From Streptomyces sp. SCUT-3 (GTDB lineage Bacteria; Actinomycetota; Actinomycetes; Streptomycetales; Streptomycetaceae), in assembly GCF_014083985.1 (NCBI RefSeq), contig NZ_CP046907.1, positions 1,000,501 through 1,064,500 on the forward strand: DNA of 64,000 bases. Reading direction: 5' to 3'. Shown here piece by piece: positions 51,001 through 58,446 of this stretch. How positions within the stretch are numbered: the first letter of the stretch is position 1; every line of letters begins with the position of its first letter. The position numbers were made by a program, and so were the translations under genes. The notes beneath the pieces were generated by a model. The model was given only the letters and a program-made list of their open reading frames with translations. It searched no databases and had not been told where the DNA came from.

Positions 51001-53465
51001 TCCGCCGGGTTGCGGTCCCGCAGCCGTGCCGCGGCGGCACGGGCACTCACCCGATCGACCGGCTCCCCGGCGTAGTGAGTCTTCACCAACTGGAGGTCTC
51101 CGAACGGATCCCCCTGGTTCTCGACGGCCCGGGCGCTGAGCAGGCGGAGGAGGTCCTGGTGGTGGCGGAGGGCGAGACCGCTGGCGAGCTCGGAGGCGTC
51201 GTCACGGCTGTCGGAGAAGGCGATCGCCTTGCGTCGGCCGTCGGGAAGGTGGCCGAGGGCTTCGGTCACCAGCACCTGGTTGATCTTGTAGAAACCGGTG
51301 CGCATCCGCCGGACCGGCGCGCTGCGCAGCCGGTCGGGGGATTCCAGCGGAATGAAACGGCCGTCCCTGTCGTGCTTGATCTCCCAGTCGTCGCCGCAGG
51401 CGGGGCAGCGGGTGGGGAAGGCCTGCAGCCGGGCCGGGTCGTAGGCCGGCTTCTTTCCCTCCTTGTCCAGGGGTACGGAGATGTGGAACGACCATCCGGT
51501 GTGCTGGACGTCCCGGTTCTCCAGGCGGCCGGTGGCCGGCTGGTAGGCGCTGCGGCGGAATGCGAACTCGACCAGCGGCCCACCGTCGGACAGGCCCGCG
51601 TGCCAGTCGGGGTCGTCGAGGCCAAGGCCCTTGGTGCGCGGCCAGTACACGACGTAGTTCGCCGCCGTGGGCGCACCGCTGGCCTCGTCGGGGAGCAGGT
51701 CCAGGTCCGGGAAGTCGGTGTGGAGGGCACCGACGAACTTGCGCTGCCGGGTGTCCTTGGGGCTGGCGTACCCACCGAGCATGAGGTCGCCGCAGGCCTG
51801 GCAGGAGAGGAGCTCCAGTACGCGGGCGCCACAGGTACAGCGGGAAGTGGGTTCGGCGAAGAGCCGTCCGACCCGGCGTTCGGGGCCTTGCTCCACGGGG
51901 ACGTCGGGGCAGTTCGGGTCGGAGCAGGCCCAGATGCCCTCGATGTTCCGGAAGAAGAAGTGGGCGCGGAGCTGGGGAAGTCCGGGGTCCTGTGCGGAGC
52001 CGAGTACGCGCAGAACGCCGTGGAGGGCGTCCTGTCGCTGTTCCTCGAGGGCGTCCGGGAAGAGATTCTTCGCCAGTTCGGGGGCGGGCAGGGCACGAGG
52101 CCTGCCGCCGGGAGTGAGCGCGTGCTGGAGCGCCGGGCCGAGGCCAGCCTCCCGGGCCAGGGCGACGGCTTCGTGCCGGGTGACGGGGGCCTTCGCGGCC
52201 TGCGCGAGGCGTTCGGTGTGGGCGGCCAAGTCGCCCCCGCCGCGGATCTCCTTCACCTGTCCGGGAATGATCACGCGCCGGGAGCCGGGCAGGGCGAAGA
52301 ACCCGTCGAGGAACTCGTCGTCCCGGCCGGCCTCCAGGGAGGCGGAGGCGGCGAGCACGCGCAGCTTCTCGGGGTTTTTGTCCAGACCGAGGCGGTGGCG
52401 GAGGTTGCGCAGCAGGTAGGCCACCTCGGTGCCGGCCGTACCGCGGTACATGTGGAGCTCGTCGAGGATCAGGGTGAAGCGGGCGCCGGGGGTCTCCTCC
52501 AGCCACTTCCTCGTGGCGTTGAAGATGTGCTCCTCCTGCTTGCGGAGCAGCATGATGTTCAGCATCGAGTAGTTGGTGACCATGATGTCCGGCGGCGCGG
52601 CCTGCATGTCCCAGCGGGCGTGCATCTCCGCTCCGCCGAGGCGCGGGATGAAGGGCCGCAGCTCCTCGCCGAGCTTCTCGTCGGCCTTGCGCTGCCGTTC
52701 CTGGACCTCCCGCAGGTACTGTCGGAGACGGAAGGTCGCCGGTCCGGAGTCGCGGCTGCCGGAGACGGGGGTGGCTCCGGTGTAGCGGCCGAAGTAGAAG
52801 CGGTGTCCGTTGCGCTTCCGGTCCAGCCATGCGTGGGCCTCGCGGCTGTCCAGTGACTTCCGGAGCCGGACCAGCTGGTCGTCGGCGAGGGCGTTGGTGG
52901 GGTAGAGGATCAGCACGCGCACGGCGGCGGGGTGCCCGTGCTCGCCCTGTCGGCCGGGCACGTGGTCGCCGTCCGTCCGCCACCATTCCCGCTGCGCCGC
53001 ACGGGTGCCCTGCCAGTGGGCGGACTCGGCGACCAGGTCGGCGAGGACAGGCAGCAGGAAGGACTCCGTCTTGCCGGAACCGGTGCCTGCGGTGACCACG
53101 AAGTCCTTGCCCTTGCAGGCGGCGACCAGGGCGTCGTGCTGATGCCGGTAGAGGCTGGTCACGCCGTCAGGGAGCGTGAAGCGGGCGAACTCGGCCGCGT
53201 CGGGGTGCGCCCCTGCTTCGGCGAAGGACTCCGCGATGCCGACGCCCCGGGACGCGTACTGCGGGCGCAGCTCGATCAGCGGGTCGCGCCAGGCCCCGTT
53301 GTCCCGGTCCAGGAGGTTGCGCCGTTCCTCCATGACGGAACGGTCGTCGACGCCGAACGGGGTGTCGTAGTAGCGGAAGAGCGCGCTGCGCAGATCGTCG
53401 AAAGTGCCCATGACGTCCTGGACATCGGTGTTCATCACCGCCGCTGTCTGCTGTTCCACGCTCAC
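48000..53465 (-). CDS. Large SF2 helicase with DUF1998-type zinc domain, core of the defence operon
   Basis: 1821 residues. SF2 motifs: I VTAGTGSGKTESF (about 124-136), Ia ILYPTNALADDQ, II ILDELHMYRGTAGTE (about 333-347), III AASASLEAG, and VI FNYQQRVGRAGRRNSPVAV. Several Cys clusters lie between and after the RecA domains (CTCGARVLELLSCQACGD, CPACGDDW, CRSCHRPHLHPGAGLCTKC, CRICSHVDP, CPACGAESKYY). The C-terminus has the DUF1998/MZB signature CRSSCYACLRDYSNMRLHPL. This is the architecture of MrfA-like helicases and of the large helicases in DISARM and Druantia. GTG 53465 overlaps the upstream stop (GTGA). No methylase or phospholipase-D partner is in the operon, so it is not standard DISARM. 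Confidence 0.9.
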   Translation of the reverse strand: MSVEQQTAAVMNTDVQDVMGTFDDLRSALFRYYDTPFGVDDRSVMEERRNLLDRDNGAWRDPLIELRPQYASRGVGIAESFAEAGAHPDAAEFARFTLPDGVTSLYRHQHDALVAACKGKDFVVTAGTGSGKTESFLLPVLADLVAESAHWQGTRAAQREWWRTDGDHVPGRQGEHGHPAAVRVLILYPTNALADDQLVRLRKSLDSREAHAWLDRKRNGHRFYFGRYTGATPVSGSRDSGPATFRLRQYLREVQERQRKADEKLGEELRPFIPRLGGAEMHARWDMQAAPPDIMVTNYSMLNIMLLRKQEEHIFNATRKWLEETPGARFTLILDELHMYRGTAGTEVAYLLRNLRHRLGLDKNPEKLRVLAASASLEAGRDDEFLDGFFALPGSRRVIIPGQVKEIRGGGDLAAHTERLAQAAKAPVTRHEAVALAREAGLGPALQHALTPGGRPRALPAPELAKNLFPDALEEQRQDALHGVLRVLGSAQDPGLPQLRAHFFFRNIEGIWACSDPNCPDVPVEQGPERRVGRLFAEPTSRCTCGARVLELLSCQACGDLMLGGYASPKDTRQRKFVGALHTDFPDLDLLPDEASGAPTAANYVVYWPRTKGLGLDDPDWHAGLSDGGPLVEFAFRRSAYQPATGRLENRDVQHTGWSFHISVPLDKEGKKPAYDPARLQAFPTRCPACGDDWEIKHDRDGRFIPLESPDRLRSAPVRRMRTGFYKINQVLVTEALGHLPDGRRKAIAFSDSRDDASELASGLALRHHQDLLRLLSARAVENQGDPFGDLQLVKTHYAGEPVDRVSARAAAARLRDRNPADWGRLKAILADDLDAEPELLPDLERKFSELPSLDDLASDLEGMLLKYGTNPAGPAASLQQTSAGQPWTALYNWQRDGEAVVDTQAQEELLNRIRSRLRLETIGSLFSGGGRDFESLGLGWLCLRDDRSPLETGPESDQAVARASLRILGLMRRFTRIRASLQGPPAPLKRFWKQIAERQGTDVQTVEDRVLGVWKDAVVDYVIKPEKVALRPGENKTWTCRSCHRPHLHPGAGLCTKCLTPLPAVPQQYSGVLEDDYYAWKAAHRTGDFPLRTAELTGQTDRLEAQRRQSLFQDVFLGDDDVPQADGLELLSVTTTMEAGVDIGPLNTVIMANMPPTRFNYQQRVGRAGRRNSPVAVALTVCRGRSHDEHYFARPEAITNDPTPPPYLVLGMVSVFRRVLLGEVLRQAFEPLQPEDRRKGPDMTTNVHGQFGLAADWPMHRGAVRRWTAEHPDRIRAAAAAFQAGTPESIAAIDPVAAVDELLDQVDEVAARTVGHPDLSQRLAEAGLLPMFGFPTRSRLLYRSIPQKTFPWPPADSVNRDLAVALSKFAPGSETPQDGRLLRSVGVVSLVPSGRGVQAAEDPFGPEQLVAMCRICSHVDPQAVVDPETGSAGTCPACGAESKYYRAVPFREPAGFRAAREARDYDGYRELGSNATSARTATDLEKTAPRIHRAADDWMVVHTGSGDRYIVNTNAGKLFRFVKNTGPWRGYLALDHPKAEADLEIALGATQHTDMLFVGAKGALDTSRGLRFDISKSQQIDGFPEAYHGRRAAWYSLAALLRRAAAPHLDVQPEELLSGIHGSDAPVAAPVMAYLADSLDNGAGFSTYLGSEEHIDEFLRAVDRYVQDLEVDHHAQNCRSSCYACLRDYSNMRLHPLYDWRLARDLTDALRGRKLQIDPDEHAVLLKGWADEEPTVSLKETAAGPVALFTSDFTGEPVAVAVKHPLESATEECGNERLRALRHEVRAGGLAPRIAFADSYSLDRTPAAVIEQVHTFAEEL

Positions 53466-54454
53466 TCGGTCCTCCCGCCGGTGGCCGCCACCGGGCGCGG
53501 CACGGTCTCCAGGTTCTGCTGCAGCGAGGCCGCGATCATCTCGGCGAACGCCCTCGGCACGTTGTCGTACACGCGGGCCTGCGTCTGTTTGTCCGCCGGG
53601 GGCGGGAAGCCGCTGCACAGGACGGCCGCGCGCTCGTGCAGGGCGGGCAGGGGCGCGTACCGGTCGACGAAGAGTCGACCGATGCCGGCACGGCCCTTGC
53701 CGGGTTCCGGCTGCCAGTGCATCGCACCGGTGCGGTGGCGGGCGAGCTCCAGATAGATGCCCGTATCGCGTTCCACCGCGTGGAAGACGCCGTTGCGGCG
53801 GACGCGGGTCAGGCGCGCGTAGTCGGCTCCGCGCCACCGGTACAAGCCGTCCTCGCCGTCCCTCGCCACGGGGACGAATCGCCGGAGGCGCAGCTCGTAC
53901 TTCTCCAGCGTGCTGGCGGTGCTCCCACCGGGCGGTGCGGACTCGGGGCCCGGCACCGCCTGTGGAAGCAGCTCCGTCAACTGCGTCGCGGCGCAGGGAA
54001 CGTAGCGGACCCCGAGGAGCTCTGCGGCTTCCCGCAGGCTCCGCAGGTCCTCGTACTGGAACAGGAGGGTGTCGGGTAGTGGGGCCTCACCGGCCTCCGG
54101 CCGGTGCGGGACGGTGATCAGCTCCATCCACTCCTGTGCTGCTTCCTCGACGCGCGCGCTGATCCGCGCGGTGCGCGCGCCGGTCAGCAGTGCGAGGCCG
54201 TCCGCGTGGGGCAGCCGGGTCAGCACCGGCGGTGCCACCGACCAGCGGTCGGCGCGCAGGTCCACGTCGACGAAGCCGAGGGCGGTGGCCTTGCGCATCC
54301 AGTCCCAGTCGGCGTACTCCTTCAGCTCCAGGCCCCATGCCCGGGCCTGGTTGCGGACACCGTCGCGCAGTGCGGACGCCCTGCCGCTGCGGCTCTCGCT
54401 CAGCCAGCGCAGGAGGGTCCCACCGAACTCGGTGCTGCTCATCGGTCCCGTCAT
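53462..54454 (-). CDS. Unassigned operon protein B, possible winged-helix N-terminus
   Basis: 330 residues, not recognised. The N-terminal 100 residues look like a winged-helix DNA-binding region (FGGTLLRWLSESRSGRASAL, DWDWMRKATALGFVDVDLRA, RWSVAPPVLTRLPHADGLAL). The rest alternates helices with an antiparallel section (YELRLRRFVPVARDGEDGLY, GVFHAVERDTGIYLELARHR). ATG 54454 overlaps the upstream gene stop (ATGA), and the stop overlaps the helicase start. Its fixed place before the helicase suggests a specificity or recruitment subunit. Confidence 0.65.
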   Translation of the reverse strand: MTGPMSSTEFGGTLLRWLSESRSGRASALRDGVRNQARAWGLELKEYADWDWMRKATALGFVDVDLRADRWSVAPPVLTRLPHADGLALLTGARTARISARVEEAAQEWMELITVPHRPEAGEAPLPDTLLFQYEDLRSLREAAELLGVRYVPCAATQLTELLPQAVPGPESAPPGGSTASTLEKYELRLRRFVPVARDGEDGLYRWRGADYARLTRVRRNGVFHAVERDTGIYLELARHRTGAMHWQPEPGKGRAGIGRLFVDRYAPLPALHERAAVLCSGFPPPADKQTQARVYDNVPRAFAEMIAASLQQNLETVPRPVAATGGRTE

Positions 54455-56511
54455 CGGTCCAGCTCCTTCGCTGCCTGCACATACACGGCCCACGAGGGCT
54501 CGCCGGACGCCTGCTGGGCATTGAGGACGGCGCGGGCCCAGGCCCGCGGGTTGCCGGCGCTCTTCGGCTTCGGCGTTCCGGGGTTCACCGGGCTGCCCTT
54601 CCAGCGTCCGCTCCGGCGTTCCAGGAGCCAGCCGCCGATGCCGTGGAAGTCGGCCTCGAAGCGGAGCGGGGCGGGGGTGTCGGGGAGACGTTCCGTCCAC
54701 CAGTCCGGTTGCTCCGGGGCCTCCAAGGTCCACAGCCGTCCGTCGGCCGCCGCGAACAGCACCTCGTCCGCGTCCCGGCGGCACAGCTCCATGGCGGCTG
54801 CCGCATCCTGGGTGGTGGCGCCCGTGCAGTCGGCACCGGTGACGCCGGTCGGCAGGGTCTGCTCGTCGAGGAGGGAGGGCGACGCCGAGGCCTTGCCGTC
54901 GACGACGGTGAAGCCGCAGACCTTGGTCGTCTTCGGCTCGACGACGGCTTGGTCCGCGGTGGCGAAGCCGATCTCCACGCCTGCACAGCTCACCGTGTGG
55001 CGGCCGGGCTCCAGCCGGAGCACAGCCAGGGGGACGGGGCGGCCCGCGGCGATCACCTTCCTGAGCTCGGGCCGCTCCTTCCCGTCGACCAGGAGGGTGA
55101 CCGTGCCCTCCGCTGCGTCCGGGAGGACCACCTGGGGCTCGCCTCCCCGCAGGTACAGGTGGGGATCGAGCGAGGGTGCGAGCTTCAGTCCGCCCTCGAG
55201 GCGGAGCTTGAACTGGGCCGGGGGCTGCAGGAGGCCGACTGCGCCCTGGACGTCCTGGAGCGCCCGGCGGAGGGTGACCGCGTCGTCGAAGGTGACGGGC
55301 TTGTGCAGGGACCAGCCCTGCGGCACCCAGGCAAGCTTGCCGGTGTCGACGCTCCGGCCCGTGGCTGCGGCCTTGTCTAGCAGTCGCTGCACGTCCCGCT
55401 GCGCGGTCGGGGCGGCGAGCACCACGTGTGCCTCTCCCGGGCGGAAACCGTCGGTGCCGGTCCAGACACCGAGCACGTCGTCCCGTGCAAGCACCAGGAC
55501 GGAGCAGGAGGGGCGGCTGAGCACCAGGGTGTCCCCGTCGCGGCGAATGCCCCTGGTGAGGGTGTCCGCACTCGGGGCGGGCAGGCCCGTCACCTCGTAG
55601 TAGGCGGTGTCGCCGAGCTGTTCGAGGACGACGCCGCCCTCGAGCTCGATGTGCTTCTTCTGTTCTGCGGACCGCAGGCGCGCCACCCAGCCGAGACGCC
55701 CCGCGTCCAGTCGCACCAGGAGTTCGGCCCGGGTGACACCGGCCGGCACCAGCTCGTCCGAACCGTCCCAGGAAGCGGCGTAGTTGCCGATCAGTCCGGC
55801 GAGGAAGGGGCGGAACTCATCCTCCTGCAGAGCGTTGCGGAAGCCCTTGGAGAAGTGCCGCTCCATGCCACGGATCTCGATCTGGGCCAGTAGCGTCTCC
55901 CCTGGCAGGGGCCAGGTCGTGCCGTGCTCCCGCAACGACCGGAAGAACTTCGGCATGAAGGACCGGTCCGCGCCGCTGAGGAGCGCCTGGGACAGGGCGA
56001 ACCCGATCAAGCTGCGGTTGGAGGGGAGGTCGGCGGGGGTGGGAATGGTGCACAGGCCCCGCGCGCCCTTCTGGCTGTGCTGCCAGGAGGCCAGCACCTG
56101 CCACATGCGGGATATGGGTTCGTAGTGGTGGCTGCCCAGTTGCTTCTCGTCGCCGGTCAGCAGCTCGGAGAAGCGGGCGTGGTAGGCGGTGGCCCGGTGG
56201 TTCTGGTCGTTCACCATCCGGGATGCGGCCATCACCGAGCAGGCCAGCAGCGGCAGGAAGGCGGGCACGCCGTCCTTGTCCTGCTGCCGCATGCGCCAGC
56301 GGTAGTCCTCCAGCGCGCTGTACGGTTCCGCGGTCCCCAGCCGCAGGAATCTGCCCACACACTGGGCGAGGGGCTCCTCCAAGCCGTATCCGTGCCTGAG
56401 CTCCTGCTCCACGTCGTCGTCGACGTAGAACAGCGTCGGGTGGCCGGCGTGCTGCCGTCCGAAGAACTCCTCGGCCAGCACTTCCTGCCACACCTGGTAA
56501 GAATGGTCCAC
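54451..56511 (-). CDS. Unassigned operon protein A, first gene of the helicase-chaperone operon
   Basis: 686 residues, not recognised. The N-terminal third is helical (YQVWQEVLAEEFFGRQHAGH, ALEDYRWRMRQQDKDGVPAF, FARFSELLT-type region). The middle has beta-rich segments (LPAPSADTLTRGIRRDGDTL, SVLVLARDDVLGVWTGTDGF), and the C-terminus includes WWTERLPDTPAPLRFEADFH and GIGGWLLERRSGRWKGSPVN. No catalytic motif, signal peptide or membrane segment is visible. GTG 56511 follows GGGGACAGA. It heads the operon, so it may be the sensor or a structural platform. Confidence 0.65.
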   Translation of the reverse strand: MDHSYQVWQEVLAEEFFGRQHAGHPTLFYVDDDVEQELRHGYGLEEPLAQCVGRFLRLGTAEPYSALEDYRWRMRQQDKDGVPAFLPLLACSVMAASRMVNDQNHRATAYHARFSELLTGDEKQLGSHHYEPISRMWQVLASWQHSQKGARGLCTIPTPADLPSNRSLIGFALSQALLSGADRSFMPKFFRSLREHGTTWPLPGETLLAQIEIRGMERHFSKGFRNALQEDEFRPFLAGLIGNYAASWDGSDELVPAGVTRAELLVRLDAGRLGWVARLRSAEQKKHIELEGGVVLEQLGDTAYYEVTGLPAPSADTLTRGIRRDGDTLVLSRPSCSVLVLARDDVLGVWTGTDGFRPGEAHVVLAAPTAQRDVQRLLDKAAATGRSVDTGKLAWVPQGWSLHKPVTFDDAVTLRRALQDVQGAVGLLQPPAQFKLRLEGGLKLAPSLDPHLYLRGGEPQVVLPDAAEGTVTLLVDGKERPELRKVIAAGRPVPLAVLRLEPGRHTVSCAGVEIGFATADQAVVEPKTTKVCGFTVVDGKASASPSLLDEQTLPTGVTGADCTGATTQDAAAAMELCRRDADEVLFAAADGRLWTLEAPEQPDWWTERLPDTPAPLRFEADFHGIGGWLLERRSGRWKGSPVNPGTPKPKSAGNPRAWARAVLNAQQASGEPSWAVYVQAAKELDR

Positions 56512-56935
56512 TCTGTCCCCAAAAGAGATGCCCCGATGCCCTGTTCGTGAAATTCCCCGGCATGGAGCGGTATTCCGCGTCACCTTAAACCCGCCGCTGA
56601 CGACGGGCCACTGTCGAACGCCCTTTCAGGCTCAGCCCTCGGCTGCCACTACCCGACGCACCCCCACGGCACGCAACTCGCAGAGACGCCCCGCTCACCC
56701 CCCACCGTTTCCACAAGCATCCATGACAGTGCTCGCACAATCACCCGGAAGGTGCGGCCAGGACTTCACCAAGAGCGACGCCCTCTACGCCGTCTCCTCC
56801 GACGCGGCGGCCCCCGTCTTCATCCGCGGCTCCCTGCCGAAGAACACGCGGTACTTCCCCACTCCCCCTGCGGCTGTCCGTGAGGGCGTCGGCCGAGCAG
56901 GTCCTGGCGTCAAGGAACCGACACCACAAGCCTGT
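56512..56935. other. Intergenic region upstream of the helicase-chaperone operon
   Basis: 424 bases. It must hold the operon promoter; TAAGGT on the minus strand near 56582-56587 is a possible -10 box without a good -35. A plus-strand ORF around 56723 (MTVLAQSPGRCGQDFTKSDA) has no ribosome binding site and is probably spurious or a remnant. Confidence 0.35.
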
Positions 56936-58168
56936 TCACCTCCGCAGGCCCCGGATCTTCCGGCCGAGCTCGCTGTGCGGGTCGAGGAGCGCGCCCGCGA
57001 CACGGCCGGTGGAGTCCTTCACGCCGCCGCTGAAGTTGAGCCGGCCGGTGGAGCCGACGCTGGCGCAGACGCCGTCCCAGTAAGCGGGTTCGCGTTCCCA
57101 GCGGACGTCGGCGAGCAGGCGCTCGACCGTCTCGTGGCCCAGGGCGGCCCCGGGGTCGCACCAGGGGGTGGTGCGGTGCAGCAGGACGCCGAGGCCCGCC
57201 ATCACGGCCGGGGCGGTGATCGCGCTGCGCCGGGCGAAGTCCGGGAAGCGGTCCCCGATCAGCCGGGACACCAGGCGGACGACGACCGTCTCCACCTCGT
57301 CGGCGTCGGTGCCGGGCGGCAGGTCGTCCTCATGGACGGTGGCCGCCGAGTACTGCACGCCCTTGCTGCCGAAGACGGTGGTGACGATCAGCGTCCGCAG
57401 CGCGGACAGCGTCACGACCTCCTTGTCGGTCCTGGTGAGCTGCCGCTTGCCGGCATTGACCAGCGCGCCGAACGGCATCCGCCGGCCGTCCGACTCGACC
57501 TCGAGCCTCTCGCCGACGGCGTGGGCGAGGCGGGTGGCGAGGTCGCGCTGGTCCATGGACATGGCCAGGTTCTTGGCGACGTCGATGCCCTTGACGTTGC
57601 GGTCGTAGAAGATCTGCCGCGCGTCCGCCGGGGAGATCCCCAGGTAGAGCTCGAAGGGGATGCGGACCCGCCGGCCGAGCTCGGTGTAGGTGAGGCCGAA
57701 GGACTCCGGGTCCTGGTAGATGTCGTGCCAGGCGGTGGTCTGGGTCTCGCCGTCGATGGCGATCACCATGGCGTCCGGGGCGACGGTCAGCGTCCGCAGG
57801 CCCGAGCCGGGGAGCAGTTCGTCGCTCATCGCGGCGATCTCGCCCGCGTGCCAGAGCGTGATCGGGGGCGTGGACCAGGCGGAGCCGTGCTTGCCGAGGA
57901 TGCCGGCGGCGATGTACTCGGCGTAGTCCGGGATGTTCCTGCCCTTCTGGGACTTCAGCGTCCGCTGCACGGTCGCGCGCAGCTCGGCGCGGCGCCGGTC
58001 GTGCCCGGACGCGGCCTTGAGGGCGCGCGGGTCCTCCTCCTGGCGCGGCGACGGCACGAGGCGCACCAGCGTCGCGAGGGACATGGTGCCGATGACCGCG
58101 TCCTCGCGGAACGGCATGACGGTGAGCGGGATTCCTTCCGGGGTGCCGCTCGGCATGGTCAGGCGCAT
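56936..58168 (-). CDS. DndB-like DGQHR-domain protein
   Basis: 410 residues. The DGQHR-type motif appears as VIAIDGETQTTAWHDIYQDP, followed by ISPADARQIFYDRNVKGIDV and AKNLAMSMDQRDLATRLAHA, which match DndB-like proteins (DNA sulfur modification regulator family). C-terminal helices include VERLLADVRWEREPAYWDG. DndB acts as a negative regulator of DNA phosphorothioation in known systems, but related proteins occur with other DNA-modification loci. There are no dndCDE genes here. It is divergent from an N6-methylase gene, so it may control that system. ATG 58168 follows AGGGGGAA. Confidence 0.75.
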   Translation of the reverse strand: MRLTMPSGTPEGIPLTVMPFREDAVIGTMSLATLVRLVPSPRQEEDPRALKAASGHDRRRAELRATVQRTLKSQKGRNIPDYAEYIAAGILGKHGSAWSTPPITLWHAGEIAAMSDELLPGSGLRTLTVAPDAMVIAIDGETQTTAWHDIYQDPESFGLTYTELGRRVRIPFELYLGISPADARQIFYDRNVKGIDVAKNLAMSMDQRDLATRLAHAVGERLEVESDGRRMPFGALVNAGKRQLTRTDKEVVTLSALRTLIVTTVFGSKGVQYSAATVHEDDLPPGTDADEVETVVVRLVSRLIGDRFPDFARRSAITAPAVMAGLGVLLHRTTPWCDPGAALGHETVERLLADVRWEREPAYWDGVCASVGSTGRLNFSGGVKDSTGRVAGALLDPHSELGRKIRGLRR

Positions 58169-58382
58169 GGGTTCCCCCTGGGTGGTGGACGGTCGGCCGT
58201 CGCCCGGCCCCGAGGCGCCGCACGTCCCCCGGCGCCCCGCCGGAAGGGGCGGAGCAGGACGAGGGGCGGGGCGCTCCAGGACATGGCTGCGGCAAGGGAA
58301 GTGACGCTTTCCGCCGGGGAGTCCCACTCGCCGGCGGAAGCGACCACATGAAAGCATGACCGTGAAAGCGCTGTCCAACGAC

Positions 58383-58410
58383 TTGTCAGAGTTGACGCGT
58401 GCTGTAAGGT
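58383..58410 (+). promoter_or_regulatory. Promoter of the methylase/type I RM operon
   Basis: TTGTCA, a 16-base spacer and TAAGGT. The expected transcript start lies just before 58420, giving a leader of about 30 bases before ATG 58447. TTGTCA is followed by GAG and TTGAC, forming a direct repeat that overlaps the -35 box and might bind a regulator. Confidence 0.55.
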
Positions 58411-58446
58411 GTGAGCACGCCGACCATCGGAGCCAGGACCTCACCC

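Noticed and set aside
48021-52856. 1611-residue plus-strand ORF opposite the helicase gene
   Set aside because: It is the antisense shadow of a strongly supported helicase gene; high GC makes long antisense frames common. The translation has no recognisable domain.
43605-56511. Canonical DISARM, Druantia or BREX system
   Set aside because: No DrmMI/MII methylase, PLD protein, DruA-D/H, BrxC/PglZ or PglX is seen among the operon genes. Only the helicase is shared in type.
56723-56935. Small plus-strand gene starting MTVLAQSPG
   Set aside because: No ribosome binding site and the frame simply continues into the antisense of the DndB-like gene.
56936-58168. Complete Dnd phosphorothioation system
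   Set aside because: Only a DndB-like gene is present; no cysteine desulfurase, DndC, DndD or DndE within the window.
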